Source: an uncultured Anaerostipes sp.
Lineage (GTDB): Bacteria > Bacillota > Clostridia > Lachnospirales > Lachnospiraceae
Length of the DNA: 47,436 nt
NCBI GenBank assembly: GCA_900756035.1
Contig: CAAEIR010000034.1
Span: forward strand, 1 to 47,436
Direction: 5' to 3'
Positions 43,500-47,436 of the stretch are shown one piece after another. Position 1 is the first letter of the stretch, and every line of letters begins with the position of its first letter. The notes beneath the pieces were generated by a model. The model was not told where the DNA came from and did not search any database. It saw only the letters and a list, made by a program, of their open reading frames with translations. A program made the translations under genes and the position numbers.

Positions 43500-44696
43500 G
43501 TGAATATCAGAAGAAGAGACCATAAAAACAGAGTTCTCCGACCACGCGAGAGTCAGCAACTGGACGGAAGATACCGCTACACATATTATTCGAATGGAAA
43601 ACAGAAATCCTTATACAGCTGGAAACTGGAGCCGACAGACAAAATGCCTGTCGGCAAAAGACCAGATATTTCTCTGAGAGAAAAGGTTGCGGAATTACAA
43701 CGTCAGGAGATGTTATTTGGAAATTGTGTAAGTGGGGATTACACAGTCGTTGATTTGGTGGAGCGATATGTCGCACAGAGACAGGGCGTGCAGCAATCTA
43801 CCAAGGAAGGATATCAGACAACGATTAATATTCTAAAAAGAGATAAATTTGGAAAACGAAAGATTAAGGATGTAAAGATTTCTGATGCAAAAATGTGGCT
43901 TATAGAATTGCAGAATGGCGGAAGAGGTTACAGTTCTATTCATAATATACGAGGTGTAGTGAAACCGGCATTTCAGATGGCAGTGGATGATGATCTGTTA
44001 TTGAAGAATCCGTTCAACTTTAATATGCAGGATGTGATTAAAAATGATTCCCAGAAAAGAATCTCTGTCACACTGGAACAACAGGAACGTTTTCTAGAAT
44101 TCATCAAGACGGACAAACATTACAATAAATATTATGATGCAGTGTACATTTTATTTCATACAGGGATTCGTATATCAGAATTCTGTGGATTGACATTGGC
44201 GGATATTGATATGAAGGAGCGAATCATTCATGTGGACCATCAGTTACTTCGATTATCGGATATGCAATATGTAATCACACAAACAAAGACAGATTGTGGA
44301 ATCAGAGACCTTCCAATGACGCAGGGTGTGTATGAATGCTTTCAACGTATATTGAAAGCGAGAAGACGACCGAAAGTGGAGCCGATGATTGATAATAAAA
44401 TTGGATTTTTGTTTCTAGATAAGAATGGGATGCCAAAAGTGGCAGGGCATTGGCAGAAATATTTTAATCATATGGTAGGGAAATATAATCGAACGCATAC
44501 GGTACAGTTACCGTGGATTACGCCGCATGTGTGTAGGCATACCTACTGTACCAATATGACCAGGGCAGGAATGAATCCGAAGTCGCTACAGTATCTAATG
44601 GGGCATTCGGAAGTGGCGACGACCATGGATGTGTATACGCACTTTGGGTACGAAGAGGCGAAAGTGGAAGTGGGAAAGGTGAGTGGAGCTATATAG
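43500..44696 (+). CDS. int: Tn916-type tyrosine recombinase integrase
   Basis: A 398-aa integrase. Residues about 1-75 are the Tn916 N-terminal DNA-binding domain (MNIRRRDHKNRVLRPRESQQ), then a core-binding domain (about 85-170) and a catalytic domain with Arg in HTGIRISEF (about 224), HxxR in PHVCRHTYC (about 343), His in LMGHSEVA and Tyr in DVYTHFG (about 379). All catalytic residues are present. The start is GTG behind GAAGGGAG. It marks the right end of the ICE and should still be able to excise the island with Xis. Confidence 0.93.
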   Translation: MNIRRRDHKNRVLRPRESQQLDGRYRYTYYSNGKQKSLYSWKLEPTDKMPVGKRPDISLREKVAELQRQEMLFGNCVSGDYTVVDLVERYVAQRQGVQQSTKEGYQTTINILKRDKFGKRKIKDVKISDAKMWLIELQNGGRGYSSIHNIRGVVKPAFQMAVDDDLLLKNPFNFNMQDVIKNDSQKRISVTLEQQERFLEFIKTDKHYNKYYDAVYILFHTGIRISEFCGLTLADIDMKERIIHVDHQLLRLSDMQYVITQTKTDCGIRDLPMTQGVYECFQRILKARRRPKVEPMIDNKIGFLFLDKNGMPKVAGHWQKYFNHMVGKYNRTHTVQLPWITPHVCRHTYCTNMTRAGMNPKSLQYLMGHSEVATTMDVYTHFGYEEAKVEVGKVSGAI

Positions 44697-44788
44697 ATGG
44701 AAAGCTACTAGATTTTCTGAGTACTAAGAATTATAATTAGTTTAGGAATAAATTAAAATGTTTAGTAGCAAATAAGAGGTGTGTCGAA

Positions 44789-46297
44789 ATGTTAAGTGAA
44801 GATTCTTTGAAACAGATTTCGCATATATTTTGTGGAGATGTTGGGGAATATTATATTTATAAGAGTGGTCCTAAACTTGTGGATTTTTTTAATCGTTATT
44901 ATCAAGAATCAGATAAATATGGACAAGGATTTCCATCACGTTGGATATATGTATTTAATAAATTAGTTGATTTGATTAATAAAAATAGAATAAATACGTT
45001 TTTGAAAATTGTATTGAGTAAATCATATTTAATGGCAGAACATGCAATAACAGAAGTAGAAGCAGCGGAAAAGGCTCAGATTATTTTAGACGAATTTAAT
45101 CGTATTTTAAAACCGGATCAATATAAGATAACTAGGAAGGGGGATGAATATCATCTTGTTAAAGAAAATGATGATTTAATACTTGTTGGTAGTGGTGGCT
45201 TTGCCATGGTGTATAGACAAAAATCGACAGGATTAATTCAGAAAAAACTGAAAGAGGATTTCCTTACAGATAGAAGTATCCGAAGTAGATTTAAACGAGA
45301 ATTTGAAATTACTAAAAGTTTGCAAGGTACTTTCGGGATAATTGAAGTGTATTCGTTTGATAGTGGAAACATGTCATATACAATGGAACCGGCCGAAATA
45401 ACTTTGGATAGATATATTTTAGATAATAATCTTCCAGATGAAACTAAAATTAATTGTATACGTCAAATTTTACATGTCATGACGGAAGTTCATAAAAAAG
45501 ATATTATACATAGAGACTTAAGTCCAAATAATATTTTTATTATGTCAGGTGTTATAAAAATTGCTGATTTTGGTTTGGGTAAAGATTTAAATGTATTCAC
45601 TTCGCATCAAACAATGCATACCAATGCAGTAGGTCAATATTATTATTGTGCGCCTGAACAGTTTATGTTATTGAGAGATGGCGATAAAAGAAGTGATGTA
45701 TATTCTTTAGGGCGTCTCATTAATTTTATTATGACAAGAAATCCTAGAAATTCGCATCATATATTCCGCAATGTGGCAGAAAAAGCTACAAATAGTGATT
45801 CGTCATACCGTTATGCAGACGCCGGAAAACTGTCTCAGTTTTTTGAAAAGTCAGTAGAGTATAATAAACAAGCTGAAAATCAGGAACGTATTGATAAAAA
45901 AATACAGAATAAACAGTTTGATGACGAAATTGAAAGTTATTTATATAATCTTTCAGGAGAAGAGATAGCTAAAAAAATGCAATCATATAGAAATGGTTTT
46001 GCTGAAGCTTTGTTAAAATTTATGGCTATAGATGATTCGCACGCAGAGTTTGTGATTCAAAGTATAGATAAGGCATATCAGGCAGTTTGTGGTCGATCTT
46101 ATGAAGCATACGATGTGTATTCGTCTTTCGCAAAAAGAGTAATATTGGGAAGATATTCGTTTGTTGTAAAAGAAATTGCTGCAAACATTCTTAGGTTTGT
46201 TGCATGGGACGTAAACCGATTTAATGCACAGGCTATGGTTGAGGATTTGATAAATGAAGGTATTGAACCAATGTTGGAAGATATCATAAGAAACTAA
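44789..46297 (+). CDS. Eukaryotic-like Ser/Thr protein kinase with novel N-terminal domain
   Basis: A 502-aa protein. Residues about 1-125 form an alpha-helical domain (starting LSEDSLKQISHIFCGDVGEY) reminiscent of N-terminal segments of abortive-infection-type proteins. The kinase domain (about 130-330) has the glycine loop VGSGGFAMVY, the lysine region IQKKLKED, the catalytic loop HRDLSPNN (about 241), DFG in IADFGLGKD (about 258) and APEQ (about 288). The last 150 residues are helical. No transmembrane segment or PASTA repeats are seen, so it is not a cell-wall-sensing PrkC type. It lies just outside the integrase and heads a pair with the gene at 46326. Confidence 0.85.
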   Translation: MLSEDSLKQISHIFCGDVGEYYIYKSGPKLVDFFNRYYQESDKYGQGFPSRWIYVFNKLVDLINKNRINTFLKIVLSKSYLMAEHAITEVEAAEKAQIILDEFNRILKPDQYKITRKGDEYHLVKENDDLILVGSGGFAMVYRQKSTGLIQKKLKEDFLTDRSIRSRFKREFEITKSLQGTFGIIEVYSFDSGNMSYTMEPAEITLDRYILDNNLPDETKINCIRQILHVMTEVHKKDIIHRDLSPNNIFIMSGVIKIADFGLGKDLNVFTSHQTMHTNAVGQYYYCAPEQFMLLRDGDKRSDVYSLGRLINFIMTRNPRNSHHIFRNVAEKATNSDSSYRYADAGKLSQFFEKSVEYNKQAENQERIDKKIQNKQFDDEIESYLYNLSGEEIAKKMQSYRNGFAEALLKFMAIDDSHAEFVIQSIDKAYQAVCGRSYEAYDVYSSFAKRVILGRYSFVVKEIAANILRFVAWDVNRFNAQAMVEDLINEGIEPMLEDIIRN

Positions 46298-46325
46298 AAA
46301 ATTAGAGATAAAATAGGTGCGATAT

Positions 46326-47436
46326 ATGAGGAAAGAAGCAAAAGAATGTATAAAATATTATTTGAAAAACATAAAATCAGACGAATATAAAAAACAAAAA
46401 GAAAAAAGCGATATTGAAGGGAAAAAGAATCATCGAGAATATATCGAAAAAGAAAAGCCAGAATGGAAAGGCAGAACAGATTATTATGAGGATTCAGTAG
46501 TTACAGGGGTTACTTTATGTGATGTTTTATCCAATGAAGGTGTTGCAAATTTGTTGAAAAAATTGTATTCACTTTCAAAGAAAAAGGATTTTAAAGTTAA
46601 GAATTATTATAAAAAACCAACGTTAATAAATAAATACGATTATATTCATTTACAGTATTCTCATTCAGGGTATGGGCGTTTTGCAGAGATAGAATTATTA
46701 GAAGATAAGTATATAAAAAGAATAGAGATTTCTTGGGTTCAGATAAATAGTTATTACGCACTGTTGGAATATCATTTTTATTTTAAAAAGTGTTTGGATG
46801 AAGAACTATATGGACAATTTATTTATGATAATCTTGGGAAAATTAATTCAAAGGACTTTTATACATGGTATTACTTATCAAAAAAAAGAAGTGAAAAGAT
46901 TGATGTGTTGTTATTAGAACAGATGCATGATGAATATTTTACTATTGTATGTCAGCATTATATAACCAATTACTTGTACAGTGAACAAGGAAAGTTAAAT
47001 CATCTTATTAACATGGTTCATATGACAAGAAAAGAAGCAATTAATATTGATAACATGTACTTGGGCGATTTGGGAGTTTCTTATTATAATCGAAATTCCA
47101 ATTATGTCATTTCTGCTGATTTTGATGGTGTGAACTATTGTTTGCAAGCAGGAAACAATAGCATACCTTATTTTGGCATATGTGGTTATATATCTAAATA
47201 TGGAAATGAGTTTTATTATCGCTTTTTTGGAAATAGGGAGTTGAAAATTTTTGAATGCGAATTTTCTAAGTTTTCTACTGGAAGAAAGAAAATTACTTAT
47301 AACAATGAGTTAAAAAAGCTACTTAATAAAATGCAAAGTGTTTCAGAAACTGAAAACATAATTGTAGAAGATTTTGAAAAAAGCTTTGAAAAAGAGTGGG
47401 ATTTTTATATTAGTAATGAAAAAATGGATTTGAAAG
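46326..47436 (+). CDS. Unrecognised protein, partial at the window end
   Basis: An open frame of at least 370 codons running off the end. It starts at an ATG 28 bp after the kinase stop (MRKEAKECIKYYLKNIKSDE) with the ribosome site being weak. It is rich in Lys, Tyr, Asn and Glu, without membrane segments or motifs I know. The tight spacing suggests cotranscription with the kinase, and it may be its substrate or effector. It continues beyond the window, so its length and any C-terminal domain are unseen. Confidence 0.7.
   Translation, partial: MRKEAKECIKYYLKNIKSDEYKKQKEKSDIEGKKNHREYIEKEKPEWKGRTDYYEDSVVTGVTLCDVLSNEGVANLLKKLYSLSKKKDFKVKNYYKKPTLINKYDYIHLQYSHSGYGRFAEIELLEDKYIKRIEISWVQINSYYALLEYHFYFKKCLDEELYGQFIYDNLGKINSKDFYTWYYLSKKRSEKIDVLLLEQMHDEYFTIVCQHYITNYLYSEQGKLNHLINMVHMTRKEAINIDNMYLGDLGVSYYNRNSNYVISADFDGVNYCLQAGNNSIPYFGICGYISKYGNEFYYRFFGNRELKIFECEFSKFSTGRKKITYNNELKKLLNKMQSVSETENIIVEDFEKSFEKEWDFYISNEKMDLK

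Larger units (their letters stand above)
7402..44696 (+). mobile_element. Decayed Tn916/Tn1549-type ICE carrying a defence island
   Basis: Limits are given by the outermost element genes; the true ends probably lie at about 7270-7400 and 44700-44790. ICE genes seen are an ArdC C-terminus, Toprim/DUF3991, DUF3846, MobC, a relaxase N-terminus, a CHAP hydrolase, RepA_N, a DnaC-like loader, Xis and integrase. No VirD4, VirB4, VirB6 or topoisomerase genes are present, so the element cannot conjugate by itself. I found no long direct repeats at the ends; Tn916-type elements leave only short coupling sequences. The cargo is a Fic gene, the 24-kb defence operon, an ArsC-like gene, an alcohol dehydrogenase and an IS66 element. 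Confidence 0.7.

Noticed and set aside
7266..44788. attL/attR direct repeats of the ICE
   Set aside because: I compared 7266-7401 with 44697-44788 and found no convincing repeat; Tn916-type coupling sequences are too short to recognise by eye.

Overview
The window is AT-rich and every supported gene lies on the + strand. Strong AGGAGG-type ribosome binding sites, U-tracted hairpin terminators and a Tn916/Tn1549-type integrative element point to a low-GC Firmicute, most likely a gut clostridium of the Lachnospiraceae type. This placement is inference from gene content; no rRNA is present.

Layout. (1) 1-7.3 kb is ordinary chromosome: a LysR regulator, an osmoprotectant-type ABC transporter (permease, lipoprotein, ATPase), a SatD/DUF3307 pair, an ArsC/Spx-like protein, a YgjP-like metallopeptidase and a YitT membrane protein. 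(2) 7.4-12.8 kb is the left part of a decayed integrative and conjugative element (ICE): a DUF262/ArdC chimera, a 52-aa protein, a Fic protein, a membrane-domain/Toprim chimera, DUF3846, an oriT-like hairpin cluster, MobC, a relaxase stump and a headless CHAP hydrolase. The coupling protein and type IV secretion genes are absent; the relaxase stump runs straight into the hydrolase remnant. (3) 12.9-37.0 kb is a tightly packed defence operon: XRE regulator, type III Mod and Res, a C5 cytosine methyltransferase, an SNF2 helicase, DrmA, DrmB, DrmC, a McrB-like ATPase, a DUF2357 nuclease, a WYL regulator and a 1214-aa TPR protein with a PIN-like C-terminus. (4) 37.0-41.3 kb holds a second ArsC-like gene, a zinc alcohol dehydrogenase and a complete IS66-family element. 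(5) 41.3-44.7 kb is the right part of the ICE: five iteron-like repeats, RepA_N initiator, DnaC-like loader, Xis and Tn916-type integrase. (6) 44.8-47.4 kb holds a eukaryotic-like Ser/Thr kinase and an unrecognised protein running off the window.

How it works together. The core of interest is the roughly 24-kb operon. It combines the DISARM core (drmABC) with an SNF2 helicase (typical of class 1 DISARM) and a C5 methyltransferase (typical of class 2). It is framed by a type III restriction-modification pair on one side and a McrBC-like modification-dependent module on the other, with transcription-factor genes near both ends. I infer a composite multilayer anti-phage locus, in which host modification marks self while several nucleases and helicases act on unmodified or foreign-modified DNA, carried by an ICE that has lost its own transfer machinery but kept its integrase and replication genes.
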